Source of the DNA: Amycolatopsis methanolica 239
GTDB taxonomy: Bacteria > Actinomycetota > Actinomycetes > Mycobacteriales > Pseudonocardiaceae
DNA length: 64,000 bases
Direction: 5' to 3'
NCBI RefSeq assembly: GCF_000739085.1
Contig: NZ_CP009110.1
Span: 4,464,001 to 4,528,000, forward strand
Below the pieces are notes generated by a model that had not been told where the DNA came from, did not search any database, and saw only the letters and a program-made list of their open reading frames with translations. A program made the translations under genes and the position numbers. Each line of letters begins with the position of its first letter. The first letter of the stretch is position 1. Of the stretch, positions 8,911 to 16,977 are shown piece by piece.

Positions 8911-9348
8911 ATGCACGCCGGAGACCAACGCCTCCACCGACTGGTGACGGCGCGCTCGCGCAACGCGACGACTTTGAGGCACGTCCTCACCCAGTGGGCG
9001 AACGCCGTGGAACTGCCCGACGCCACCACCGATGCGATGGCGCTCGCGGCCTACGAGGCCATGATCAACGTGGTGACCCACGCGTACCCCGCCCGCGCCG
9101 ATGGCCCGCTGGAGCTGTCCGCTGAGCTGCGCGGCAACGCGGTGGACGTCACGGTGAGCGACCAGGGGCGGTGGCAGCCGCCCGCCGCGGACCCCGGCCC
9201 CCTGCACGGCCGGGGGCTGCCGCTGATCCACGCGCTGTCCGACCGGGCGGAGATCGCGCCAGGCCCGGAGGGCACGACGGTGCGAATGCGCTGGCCGGTG
9301 CCGCCCACCCCGGTGCGGCTGCGGAGGGAAACCGCGCAGGCCCGCTAG
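8911..9348 (+). CDS. RsbW-like ATP-binding anti-sigma/serine kinase
   Basis: 145-aa stand-alone HATPase_c protein of the RsbW/SpoIIAB type. The N-box appears as LAAYEAMINVVTHAYP, the G1 box as VTVSDQGRWQPP and the G2 region as HGRGLPLIHALSD. Such proteins bind a sigma factor or phosphorylate a STAS-domain antagonist on serine. The ATG at 8911 is preceded by GAGGGG at a good distance. It lies 84 bases downstream of the GAF-SpoIIE-HATPase gene on the same strand, so the two may form a partner-switching pair (phosphatase and kinase). No STAS-domain gene is in the window. The partner sigma is unknown. Confidence 0.82.
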   Translation: MHAGDQRLHRLVTARSRNATTLRHVLTQWANAVELPDATTDAMALAAYEAMINVVTHAYPARADGPLELSAELRGNAVDVTVSDQGRWQPPAADPGPLHGRGLPLIHALSDRAEIAPGPEGTTVRMRWPVPPTPVRLRRETAQAR

Positions 9349-9486
9349 CCGTGGGCGCCGGTGGAAAGCAGCACCAGATACACAGGCCGATCGGGCCCGG
9401 TGCCCGGTGGCGCGACGGGGCACGTGCGCTGACCGCCCCGTTCGCTTGCGCGATCGAAGTCGGGCAGGCGCGGGGTGCCGTGGGGT

Positions 9487-9506
9487 GGTGCCGCCCGCGC
9501 GGCACC
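9487..9506. terminator. Hairpin between convergent genes
   Basis: GGTGCCG (9487-9493) pairs perfectly with CGGCACC (9500-9506) around a six-base loop, in the gap between the convergent RsbW-like gene (stop 9348) and the histidine kinase gene (stop 9590). There is no T-tract, which is common in actinomycete terminators. Position and symmetry support a bidirectional terminator. Confidence 0.45.
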
Positions 9507-9589
9507 CTCGTTCAGATGTGGGGGCCGTTGGGCCGGCCTGTCCCCCCGGACGGGGTGCCGCTCCGCCGCTGGGGCAGAGCGACTCACCG

Positions 9590-11014
9590 TCACTCGGAGG
9601 CTTGTTCCGTCGTCGGGAGGTAGACCCGGAAACGGGTGTTGCCCGGTTCGGACTCGACTCGCAGGTCGCCTCGGTGGCGGTCCACCACGATGCGCCACGA
9701 GATGTCCAACCCGAGGCCCGTGCCCTCCCCCACGGGCTTCGTCGTGAAGAACGGCTCGAAGATCCGCTGCTTGGTCTCCGCCGAGATGCCAGGGCCGGTG
9801 TCGCCGATCTCGACCACCACCCGGTCGCCGTCGCGGCTGGTGCGCAGCGTCAGCGTGCCCGTGCCGTCCATGGCGCTGACCGCGTTGTCGATGATGTTCG
9901 TCCACACCTGGTTCAGCTCGCCCGCGTACGCCGGCACCGTCGGCAGCGAACGGTCGTACTCCTTGACGACCTTGACCCCGGTTCCCATCTTGCCCGCCAG
10001 CATCACCAGCGTCGAATCCAGACCGTCGTGCACGTCGATCCACTGGTGCGGCGCCCGGTCCATCTGCGAGTACTGCTTCGCCGCACCGACCAGCGCCGAA
10101 ATGCGAGTCGTCGAGTCCTCGATCTCCCCCATCAGCATCTCGGTCTCCAGCGCGTACGCCAGCCACCGCAGGGCGCCGTCCAGCAGGCCGTCGCCGACCG
10201 ACTCCAGGACGTGGTCGAGGCTTTCCGCGGACAGGCCGGCCGCGACGAAGATCGGGGCCAGGTCCCAGCCCTGCTCGATGTCGCGTTCTTCGAGCCAGTC
10301 GCCGATCTCGTCCTCGCGGTCGGCCTGCTGCATCGCGGTCAGCGGAGGCGCGTCGGCCACCTGCTTCACCAGCCGCTCCTGCACGTCGAGCAGCAGCTCC
10401 AGCAGATCGGGCTCGATGTCCCGCTTCGCCAGTATCGCCAGCTTGTGCCGCATCCCGGCAACCCGCTCGCGCAGCGCCGCGGTGGCGCGCACCGCCGCGG
10501 CCGCCGGGTTGTTCAGCTCGTGGGTCAGCCCCGCCGACATCTCGCCGAGCGCGAGCAGCCGCCGCCGCTGCCCGATCAGCGCGTCGGTGTTGCGCCAGCC
10601 CAGGTACGAACCCTCCAGCAGGTGCGTGGCCATCGGGAACCAGCTGCGGAACTCGTCGGCGAACTCCTTCGCAGGCAACGTCAGGAACACCAGGTCGGTG
10701 ACCGCGTACACCGAGGCGCCGTAGCGCTGCTGCTGTTGCCCGTAGAAGAACTGCGTCGCCCCGCAGTAGGCGCCGCGCTGGTCGGACCGGACGGTCTCCA
10801 CCTCGCTGCCGCCCACCAGCCGCGTCATCCGCAGCGCGCCGGACAGCAGCACGTAGAAGCAGGTCGCCGGGTCACCCTCGTTGATGATCGCGGTGTCCGC
10901 GGCGTACTGCTCGAGCTTGGCGTGGCCGAGGATCCAGTCGAGCTGGGCGTCCGAGAGATCGGTGAACAGGAACAACTCCCGTAGGAACTCGCGGGTCAGC
11001 TGCGGCTCGCTCAT
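9590..11014 (-). CDS. Cyclic-nucleotide-binding-domain sensor histidine kinase
   Basis: 474-aa soluble kinase. Residues ~10-140 form a cNMP-binding/CRP-like sensor domain (LFLFTDLSDAQLDWILGHAK, NEGDPATCFYVLLSGALRMT). The HisKA helix carries LGEMSAGLTHELNNPAAA with phospho-acceptor His165, and the C-terminus has N, G1, F and G2 boxes (IDNAVSAM, IGDTGPGIS, IFEPFFTTKP, GTGLGLDIS). No transmembrane segment is seen, so it senses a cytosolic signal. The ATG at 11014 (GGAGG upstream) overlaps the stop of the REC-TrxR gene (ATGA), so the two are translationally coupled and form a cognate two-component pair. Combining an effector-binding domain with a redox-type response protein suggests a redox or nucleotide signal. 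That last step is inference. Confidence 0.88.
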   Translation of the reverse strand: MSEPQLTREFLRELFLFTDLSDAQLDWILGHAKLEQYAADTAIINEGDPATCFYVLLSGALRMTRLVGGSEVETVRSDQRGAYCGATQFFYGQQQQRYGASVYAVTDLVFLTLPAKEFADEFRSWFPMATHLLEGSYLGWRNTDALIGQRRRLLALGEMSAGLTHELNNPAAAAVRATAALRERVAGMRHKLAILAKRDIEPDLLELLLDVQERLVKQVADAPPLTAMQQADREDEIGDWLEERDIEQGWDLAPIFVAAGLSAESLDHVLESVGDGLLDGALRWLAYALETEMLMGEIEDSTTRISALVGAAKQYSQMDRAPHQWIDVHDGLDSTLVMLAGKMGTGVKVVKEYDRSLPTVPAYAGELNQVWTNIIDNAVSAMDGTGTLTLRTSRDGDRVVVEIGDTGPGISAETKQRIFEPFFTTKPVGEGTGLGLDISWRIVVDRHRGDLRVESEPGNTRFRVYLPTTEQASE

Positions 11015-12669
11015 CGTGCCTCCAGGTAGCGGTGCACGAGCGACACGGCCATCGCGCCCTCGCCGACCGCCGAGGCGACGCGCTTGACCGACTGCGAGCG
11101 GACGTCCCCGGCCACGAACACACCGGGAATGGACGACTCCAGGTGGTGCGGGTCCCGGTCGAGCACCCACCCCGGCGGTCGCTTGCCGTCGACCATCAGG
11201 TCCGGGCCCGTGCACACGAAACCGTGCTCGTCGCGCAGCACGTCGTCACCCAGCCACTCGGTGCGTGGCGCCGCGCCGATGAACACGAACAGGTGCCCGG
11301 TCGGCACCGTCTCGGTGATGCCCTGCTCCTCGTCGCACAGGGTCAGCTCTTCGAGGTGGCCGGTGCCGTGCGCGCGCACCACGGTGGTGCGGGTGCGGAC
11401 GTGGATGTTGTCGATCGCCTCGATCTGCTCGATGAGGTAGTGCGACATGGACGCCTGCAGCGACGGCCCACGCACCAGGATCGAGACCTCCTTGGCGTAG
11501 CGGGAGAAGAACACCGCGGCCTGCCCCGCGGAGTTGGCGCCGCCGACGATGTAGACGTGCTCGCCCGCGCACTCGGGCGCCTCGGTGGCAGCCGAGCCGT
11601 AGAACACGCCGCGGCCGGTCAGCTCGGCCACGCCCTCGGCCTCCAGCGCCCGGTACGACACGCCGGTGGCGAGAACGACGGCGTGCGCCGCGATCTCGCT
11701 GCCGTCGCCGAACCGCACCACCCGCGCCGAGCCGCGGGCCTCCAGACCGGTCACGTCCCGCGCGGTCAGCACCTCCGCGCCGAACTTCTGGGCCTGGCGG
11801 CGGGCCCGGTCGGTCAGCTGCGCCCCGGACACCCCGTCCGGGAAGCCGAGGTAGTTCTCGATCCGCGAGCTCTGCCCGGCCTGCCCGCCGGTCGCGCGGC
11901 GCTCGACCAGGACCGTGCGCAGCCCTTCCGATGCGCCATAGACGGCCGCGCCGAGCCCGGCCGGGCCGCCGCCGATCACGACCAGGTCGTAGAACTCCGA
12001 GGCGGGCCGCGTCGACAACCCGACGGCGTCGGCGATCTGCTCGCCGTCCGGTTTGCGCAGCACCGTCCCGTCCGCGGTGATCAGCACCGGGATGTCGTCG
12101 GCGGCGCAGCCCGCGGCTTCGAGCAGGCGGCAGGCCTCCGGTTCCTCCACGGAGTACCACCGGTAGGGCACCGAGTTGCGGGCGAGGAAGTCCCGCACCT
12201 TGTAGGACGGCGAGGACCAGCGGTGCCCGATCACCTTCGTCTCATCGACCGGCCGGTCGCCGGCCGCGCGCCACGCGTCCACCAGCGCGTCGACCACCGG
12301 GTACAGCTTCTCCTCCGGCGGGTCCCACGGCTTGAGGAGGTAGTGGTCGACATCGACGACGTTGATCGCCTGGATCGCCGCGTCCGTGTCGGCGTAGGCG
12401 GTCAGCAGGGCGCGCCGCGCGTACGGGAACAGGTCCATCGCCTGCTCCAGGAAGGTGATGCCGTCCATCTGCGGCATGCGGTAGTCGGCGAGGATGGCCG
12501 CGACGGCGTCCCCGCGCAGCTTGATCTCGCGCAGGGCCTCGAGCGCGTCCGCGCCGGAGGCGGCGCGCACGACGCGGTAGTCCTGGCCGTAACGACGGCG
12601 GAGGTCGCGGGCGACCGACCGGGACACGGCCGGGTCGTCGTCGACGGTCATGAGGATGGGCAGGCTCAC
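11011..12669 (-). CDS. Response regulator fused to thioredoxin-reductase-like flavoprotein (CxxC missing)
   Basis: 552-aa three-part protein. Residues 1-125 are a REC domain (acidic Asp10-12, phospho-Asp62 in ILADYRMPQMDG, KPWDPP). Residues ~150-225 look like a glutaredoxin-fold spacer (VIGHRWSSPSYKVRDFLARN) whose usual Cys pair is SSPS. The rest is a TrxB-type FAD/NAD(P)H oxidoreductase (VVIGGGPAGLGAAVYGASEG, VYIVGGANSAGQAA, GVFVAGDVRSQ). The catalytic CxxC site of true thioredoxin reductase is replaced by GSAA in GVFYGSAATEAPE, so classical disulfide reduction is unlikely. The GTG at 12669 precedes SLPILMTVDDD. It heads the operon with the cNMP-binding kinase, whose phosphate it presumably receives; the output is probably a flavin-linked redox step rather than transcription. 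Confidence 0.88.
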   Translation of the reverse strand: MSLPILMTVDDDPAVSRSVARDLRRRYGQDYRVVRAASGADALEALREIKLRGDAVAAILADYRMPQMDGITFLEQAMDLFPYARRALLTAYADTDAAIQAINVVDVDHYLLKPWDPPEEKLYPVVDALVDAWRAAGDRPVDETKVIGHRWSSPSYKVRDFLARNSVPYRWYSVEEPEACRLLEAAGCAADDIPVLITADGTVLRKPDGEQIADAVGLSTRPASEFYDLVVIGGGPAGLGAAVYGASEGLRTVLVERRATGGQAGQSSRIENYLGFPDGVSGAQLTDRARRQAQKFGAEVLTARDVTGLEARGSARVVRFGDGSEIAAHAVVLATGVSYRALEAEGVAELTGRGVFYGSAATEAPECAGEHVYIVGGANSAGQAAVFFSRYAKEVSILVRGPSLQASMSHYLIEQIEAIDNIHVRTRTTVVRAHGTGHLEELTLCDEEQGITETVPTGHLFVFIGAAPRTEWLGDDVLRDEHGFVCTGPDLMVDGKRPPGWVLDRDPHHLESSIPGVFVAGDVRSQSVKRVASAVGEGAMAVSLVHRYLEAR

Positions 12670-12813
12670 GCCGCAAACACTACGGCCTGGAAACGTTCCG
12701 GGGTCAGAACTTTCCCGCACGAGGGGACCACATACTGGACGCACCTTGCCGCTCGCGGCCGTCCGCCGCGACGATCGGAGCTCGTCCACGATCGCTGCGG
12801 GAGGTCCGTGAAA

Positions 12814-13749
12814 ATGTCCGTCGAGCTGCCCGAACGCGTCCGCGCCCTGCGCTCCGCCGAGGTCCCCGCGGACGGCATCCTGGAGGGTCCGCGGCTCCTC
12901 TCGCGACTTCACGAAGATGCACACTCGCGCGAGTACGAGATGTTCACCTCGCGCCCGCTGGGACGGGTGATCGGCGCCGAGATCACCGGCGTGGACCTCA
13001 GCAGGCCCCTCACCCCGCGGCTGCGCGACGAGCTGAACCGCGCGCTGCTGGAGTGGAAGGTGCTGTTCTTCCGCGACCAGCGCATCACCCCGGAGCAGCA
13101 GCGGGCGTTCGCGCGCAACTGGGGCCCGCTGGAGACCAACCCGTTCCTGCCTGCCGGCGACTCCGACGAGGTCACCCGGTTCGCGCGCGGCGCGGGGATG
13201 CCGGGTTTCGAGAACATCTGGCACGCCGACACCACCTGGCGCCCGGAGCCCGCGCTCGGCTCGGTCCTGCGACTGGTCGAGGTGCCGCCGCTGGGCGGGG
13301 ACACGCTGTGGGCCGACATGGCCGCGGCCTACGACAACCTGCCTGCCGACGTCCGCGAACGGATCGACGGCCTGCGCGCGGTGCACGACTTCGTGCCCGG
13401 CTTCGCCCGCTTCGCCGACCACGACCTGCTGGCGCGCTGGCAGGACCGCTTCCCGCCGGTCGAGCACCCGGTCGTGCGCGTGCACCCGGAGACCGGGCGG
13501 AAGACGCTGTTCGTCAACCAGGCCTTCACCACGCACATCGTCGGCATGGACCGCGCGGAGAGCGACCGCCTGCTGCGGTTGCTGTTCGCGCAGGCGCACG
13601 TGCCGGAGTACCAGGTGCGGTTCTCCTGGCGCCCGGACACGGTCGCGTTCTGGGACAACCGCGCGACGCAGCACTACGCGGTCAACGACTACCACCCGCA
13701 CCCGCGGATCGCGGAGCGCGTCGCGATCGCCGGTGATCGTCCCTTCTGA
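12814..13749 (+). CDS. TauD/TfdA-family Fe(II)/2-oxoglutarate dioxygenase
   Basis: 311-aa alpha-ketoglutarate-dependent dioxygenase. The iron facial triad is visible as His137 and Asp139 (WHADTTW) and distal His287 (ATQHYAVNDY); the Arg in PHPRIAERV should bind 2-oxoglutarate. GAEITGVDLSRPL and LFFRDQRITPEQ near the N-terminus are typical of the TauD group (taurine, alkyl sulfate or aryloxyacetate substrates). The ~40 residues before the fold are an extra N-terminal extension. The ATG at 12814 has GGGAGG nine bases upstream; a GTG at 12808 is an alternative. It is divergent from the REC-TrxR gene and 16 bases upstream of the epoxide-hydrolase-like gene. Substrate unknown. Confidence 0.86.
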   Translation: MSVELPERVRALRSAEVPADGILEGPRLLSRLHEDAHSREYEMFTSRPLGRVIGAEITGVDLSRPLTPRLRDELNRALLEWKVLFFRDQRITPEQQRAFARNWGPLETNPFLPAGDSDEVTRFARGAGMPGFENIWHADTTWRPEPALGSVLRLVEVPPLGGDTLWADMAAAYDNLPADVRERIDGLRAVHDFVPGFARFADHDLLARWQDRFPPVEHPVVRVHPETGRKTLFVNQAFTTHIVGMDRAESDRLLRLLFAQAHVPEYQVRFSWRPDTVAFWDNRATQHYAVNDYHPHPRIAERVAIAGDRPF

Positions 13750-13765
13750 CCGTTAGCCTGGGGCC

Positions 13766-14200
13766 ATGCCGGACCCGAAGAGCACGGTCACCTCGTTCCT
13801 GACGGCCCTCGAACGCGACGACGTGGAAGGCGCGCTGAGCTTCGCCGCCCCGGAGGTGGTGTACCAGAACGTCCCGCTGCCCCCGGCGCGTGGCGTCGCG
13901 GCCGTGGAGAAGCAGCTGCGCCTGCTCAGCCGCTACCACATCGGCTTCGAGGCGCGCGTGCACCACATCGCGGCCGACGGCCCGATCGTGCTCACCGAGC
14001 GGACCGACGTGCTGCGCGTCGGGTCCTGGGACACGCGGTTCTGGGTGTGCGGCACGTTCGAGGTGCGCGACGGCCGGATCGTGTTGTGGCGGGACTACTT
14101 CGACTGGGCGACCGTGCTCGCCTCGAGCGTGCGCGGCGCCGGGAGGGCCGCCGTGACCGGGGTGTCGACGCTGGTCGCCCGCGCGCGCCTGCGGGACTGA
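13766..14200 (+). CDS. Limonene-1,2-epoxide-hydrolase-family protein
   Basis: 144-aa NTF2/SnoaL-fold protein that matches the limonene-1,2-epoxide hydrolase family. The expected catalytic constellation is present: Tyr and Asn in VYQNVPLPP, an Arg-x-Asp pair in LTERTDVL and the second Asp in LWRDYFDW. In LEH an Asp-Arg-Asp triad with Tyr/Asn activates water for one-step epoxide opening. It begins with MPDPKSTVTSFLTALERDD and is 16 bases after the TauD gene on the same strand, so probably co-transcribed. The substrate may be a terpene or lipid epoxide; the mycobacterial paralogue EphG is another model. Function beyond epoxide hydrolysis is inference. Confidence 0.83.
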   Translation: MPDPKSTVTSFLTALERDDVEGALSFAAPEVVYQNVPLPPARGVAAVEKQLRLLSRYHIGFEARVHHIAADGPIVLTERTDVLRVGSWDTRFWVCGTFEVRDGRIVLWRDYFDWATVLASSVRGAGRAAVTGVSTLVARARLRD

Positions 14201-14204
14201 CGCC

Positions 14205-14391
14205 GGTATCTCGACGGCGTCCACGCCCAGGCCGAGTACGGTGGCGAACCAGCCGAACAGCCCGTCGGGCACCAGCCCGGCGTCCGGAGTGGACTTGTCG
14301 TGGAAGTGGTGCCGGTGCGGCAACTGATGGCACACCGGCTCGTCGGGGAACGCCGCGATCCCGACGCCGCCCAGGACGAACGCGCGGGTTA
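14205..14391 (-). pseudogene. DUF2243 membrane protein relic (both ends missing)
   Basis: The minus strand between the thioredoxin stop and the LEH stop encodes about 60 residues with the DUF2243 hallmark: GGVGIAAFPDEPVCHQLPH, then HHFHDKSTPD and VPDGLFGWFATV. DUF2243 proteins are polytopic membrane proteins of unknown role, about 150-180 aa long. Only the first conserved block remains. There is no start codon (the first conserved Val is GTA), and to the left the frame runs into the antisense of the LEH gene. It therefore looks like a relic trimmed at both ends. The alternative is a coincidental open frame, but the HQLxHxHHFxDKST pattern is too specific for that. Confidence 0.6.
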
Positions 14392-14730
14392 CGGGTTCAG
14401 TGCCGCGTCGAGTTCGGCGAGCAACCGGGCCTTGGGCCGCGCACCCACCCACTGCGCCACCCGCTCGCCGTCGCGGAACAGCACCAGCGTTGGCAGCGAC
14501 ATCACCTGCAGGTCACGCGCGGTGCGGGGGTTCTCGTCGGAGTTGATCTCGCGGATGGTCAGATCGCCTGCGCGCTCGGCGGCGATCTCGGCGAGCACCG
14601 GCGCGATCATGTGGCACGGCGGGCACCACTGCGCCCAGAAATCGATCAGCACGGGCCCGTCGTGGCGCAGCACCTCCGCCTCGAAGGTCTCGTCGGTCAC
14701 GGCGAGCACGGCGGCGGCGGTGGTGGTCAT
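14389..14730 (-). CDS. trxA: Thioredoxin
   Basis: 113-aa cytosolic thioredoxin with the active site WCPPC at residues 35-39 (FWAQWCPPCHMIAPVL) and the conserved cis-Pro in MSLPTLVLFRDGE. The canonical residue pair is WCGPC; the Gly-to-Pro change should shift redox potential. CPPC occurs in some thioredoxins and ResA/TlpA-like proteins, but there is no signal peptide here. The ATG at 14730 has AGGAG upstream and overlaps the stop of the MerR gene (ATGA), so regulator and thioredoxin are co-translated. It probably reduces disulfides or chlorinated/oxidised proteins under the stress sensed by the MerR protein. Confidence 0.9.
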   Translation of the reverse strand: MTTTAAAVLAVTDETFEAEVLRHDGPVLIDFWAQWCPPCHMIAPVLAEIAAERAGDLTIREINSDENPRTARDLQVMSLPTLVLFRDGERVAQWVGARPKARLLAELDAALNP

Positions 14731-15125
14731 CGGGACTCCTCGAAGGATGTGGTGACCCGGCACGGGCCGGGCTCTCGGTCGAGCGCTTCGGTGAGCTTGG
14801 CGCGCAGGCCGTCGCGCACGGCCTGCAACCGGTCCAGGCAGGCCTCGACCTCGGCGAGCTTGCGCTCGTACACCTCGATCGAGTCGGCGCACGAGTCCCC
14901 GGTCTCGTGGCCCGCCCGCAGGCACTCCACGAACGGCCGGGTGTCGTCGAGGCTGAACCCGACCGCCTGGAGCGTCTGGATCTCGCGGACGAGCCGGAAG
15001 TCGTCCTCGCCGTACTCGCGGTAGCCGTTGGCCGCGCGCCGCGCGGACAGCAGCCCCTGTGACTCGTAGAACCGCAGCGCGCGCGTGGTCGTCCCGGCCC
15101 GCTGCGCCAGCTCCCCGATTCGCAT
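14727..15125 (-). CDS. MerR-family regulator coupled to thioredoxin
   Basis: 132-aa MerR-type activator. The winged helix-turn-helix is at the N-terminus (MRIGELAQRAGTTTRALRFY, then ESQGLLSARRAANGYREY), followed by a long dimerisation helix (VYERKLAEVEACLDRLQAVR). Two cysteines, in GDSCADS and EACLDR, could sense metal or redox state, but the CueR/ZntR metal-loop spacing is not obvious. The ATG at 15125 lies just downstream of a 19-bp-spacer promoter, as expected for MerR autoregulation. The next gene, thioredoxin, overlaps by four bases, so this is a two-gene stress-response operon. A C-terminal effector domain is absent. Confidence 0.87.
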   Translation of the reverse strand: MRIGELAQRAGTTTRALRFYESQGLLSARRAANGYREYGEDDFRLVREIQTLQAVGFSLDDTRPFVECLRAGHETGDSCADSIEVYERKLAEVEACLDRLQAVRDGLRAKLTEALDREPGPCRVTTSFEESR

Positions 15126-15132
15126 GTGATCG

Positions 15133-15163
15133 AGCGTAAAGGTTGCCGGTGACGTCAAGGCAA
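15133..15163 (-). promoter_or_regulatory. MerR-type promoter with 19-bp spacer
   Basis: Reading leftward, TTGCCT (15158-15163) and TACGCT (15133-15138) make a -35/-10 pair separated by 19 bases. That is the overlong spacing that MerR proteins correct by DNA distortion. The spacer contains TTGACGTCACCGGCAA, which has partial dyad symmetry. The -10 is only seven bases from the MerR start, so the transcript would be nearly leaderless. Confidence 0.42.
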
Positions 15164-15725
15164 GGATTCGCGCGCGACCCGCTCCAGGCGCTCCCGGTAG
15201 TCCGCCCACCACTGCGCGTCGGCGTCCGGCAGGTTGCCGGTGTCGCGGCGCATCCCGGCGGCGCCGTCGACGAGTTCGCGGATGATGTCCGCGTGCCCGG
15301 CGTGGCGGGACGTCTCGGCGATCATGTGCACGAGGACCCGGTGCAGGGTGACGGGCTCCCGGCCCGGGATGTGCCCGACGGCGTCCAGCGCGAGCGCACC
15401 GATGGTGGCGTCGGCGTGCGCCCAGGCCTGGCGGTAGCGCGACGATCTCCGCGCTGGACTCGTCCGCGCGCGCCCACATGTCGGCGTCGGGCGCGTCGAC
15501 GGTGAGCCAGGGCAGTTCGCGGCCGAACGGGCGTCCGAAGGTGGCGCCGAAGTACCCGAGTTCGCAGCCGACGAGGTGCTTGACCAGACCGAGCAGGTTG
15601 GTTCCGGTCGGCGTCATCGGGCGGCGCAGGTCGTACTCGGAGAGGCCCTCGAGCTTCCAGAGCATCACCTCGCGCGCCTGCAGGAGGTAGTGGTGCAGAT
15701 CGTCCTTCGGATCGGTCTCGGTCAT
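15155..15725 (-). pseudogene. DinB/DUF664-fold protein with one frameshift
   Basis: DinB-superfamily four-helix-bundle protein (DUF664/mycothiol-transferase-like). The N-terminal part reads DLHHYLLQAREVMLWKLEGL, TPTGTNLLGLVKHLVGCELG and ELPWLTVDAPDADMWA. After AEIVAL near 15436 the frame breaks; restoring two bases (GCGCTCTACCGC for GCGCTACCGC) continues as YRQAWAHADATI, then VHMIAETSRHAGHADIIREL, which supplies the second and third metal-binding His. The corrected length is 190 aa, normal for the family. Members bind Zn or Ni and use mycothiol or bacillithiol. It ends in the promoter of the MerR gene and is divergent from DNA polymerase IV. The frameshift is probably a sequencing error. Confidence 0.75.
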
Positions 15726-15777
15726 GCGGACGGCCTTCCCCGCGGACCGGGAAATTGTCGGGGGTGAGTGCGAACAT

Positions 15778-16977
15778 GTGTTCGTGACGAACGAGGGCCC
15801 GATCCTGCACGCCGACCTGGACGCGTTCTACGCGTCGGTCGAGCAGCGTGACGCCCCGTCGCTGCGCGGGCGGCCGGTCATCGTCGGCGGCGGGGTGGTG
15901 CTCGCGGCGAGCTACGAGGCCAAGGCGCGCGGGGTGCGCACCGCGATGGGGTGCGCGCAGGCACTGCGGCTGTGCCCGGCGGCGGTGGTGGTGCCGCCGC
16001 GGATGGCGGCCTACAGCGCGGCGAGCAAGGCGGTGTTCGCGGTGTTCGAGGACACTACGCCGCTGGTGGAAGGGCTCTCGATCGACGAGGCGTTCCTCGA
16101 CGTCGGCGGACTGGCCAGGATTTCCGGCACACCCAGCCGGATCGCGGCCGATCTGCGCCGGGCGGTCGCGGAGCGGGTCGGGCTGCCGATCACGGTCGGG
16201 GTGGCGCGCACGAAGTTCCTCGCGAAGGTCGCCAGCGGGGTGGCGAAACCGGACGGGCTGCTGGTCGTGCCGCACGACCGCGAGCTGGAGTTCCTGCACC
16301 CGCTGCCGGTCGAGCGGTTGTGGGGCGTGGGGAAGGTGACGGCGGAGAAGCTGCACGCGCGCGGGATACGGACGGTGGGGCAGGTCGCCGAGCGGGGCGA
16401 GGCGGAACTGGTGGCGCTGCTGGGGCGGGCCGGCGGGCGGCACCTGTTCGCGCTGGCGCACAACCGGGATCCGCGCCCGGTGGTCGTCGGACGGCGGCGG
16501 CGGTCGATCGGGGCGCAGCGGGCGTTAGGGCGGCGGGCGCGGTCGCCGGATGAGCTGGACGAGATGCTGGCGGCGCTGACGGACCGGCTGGCGCGGCGGC
16601 TGCGGACCGCGCACCGGGTGTGCCGGACGGTGGTGCTGCGGATGCGCTTCGCCGACTACACCCGCGCGACGCGGTCGCAGACGGTGCCGCACCCGACGGC
16701 GCACACCGAGGACATCCTGGCCACCGCGCGGGGTCTGCTGGCCGCGGCGATGCCGATGATCCGCGAGCAGGGGATCACGCTGATCGGCCTCGCACTGTCC
16801 AACCTGGACGACGACACGCCGCTGCAACTGGAGCTGCCCTTCGGCGAACACCAGCCCGACGCACTCGACGCCGCGCTGGACCAGGTGCGCGACCGCTACG
16901 GGTCGAAAGCGGTGACCCGGGCGATGCTCCTCGGCCGCGACGACGACCCGACGGTGCCCCTGTTGCCCGATCAGTGA
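15778..16977 (+). CDS. dinB: DNA polymerase IV (Y family)
   Basis: Error-prone translesion DNA polymerase of the Y family, 399 aa. The palm acidic motifs are visible in LHADLDAFYASVEQRD and in EGLSIDEAFLDVGGL. The finger/palm signature ITVGVARTKFLAKVASGVAK, the HhH thumb (RLWGVGKVTAEKLHARGI) and the little-finger domain follow. The C-terminus lacks an obvious beta-clamp pentapeptide, but QLELPF at the end could serve. Several starts are possible; the GTG at 15778 follows GGGGGTGAG, and a GTG at 15784 is also in frame. It is divergent from the DinB-fold (DUF664) gene, which shares only a historical name with it. It probably acts in damage tolerance; no LexA box was recognised. Confidence 0.92.
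   Translation: MFVTNEGPILHADLDAFYASVEQRDAPSLRGRPVIVGGGVVLAASYEAKARGVRTAMGCAQALRLCPAAVVVPPRMAAYSAASKAVFAVFEDTTPLVEGLSIDEAFLDVGGLARISGTPSRIAADLRRAVAERVGLPITVGVARTKFLAKVASGVAKPDGLLVVPHDRELEFLHPLPVERLWGVGKVTAEKLHARGIRTVGQVAERGEAELVALLGRAGGRHLFALAHNRDPRPVVVGRRRRSIGAQRALGRRARSPDELDEMLAALTDRLARRLRTAHRVCRTVVLRMRFADYTRATRSQTVPHPTAHTEDILATARGLLAAAMPMIREQGITLIGLALSNLDDDTPLQLELPFGEHQPDALDAALDQVRDRYGSKAVTRAMLLGRDDDPTVPLLPDQ

Noticed and set aside
11032..12800. Long plus-strand frame antisense to the REC-TrxR gene running into the TauD gene
   Set aside because: Composition is that of a shadow frame (His/Arg/Gly-rich, no motifs); the minus-strand flavoprotein motifs are decisive.
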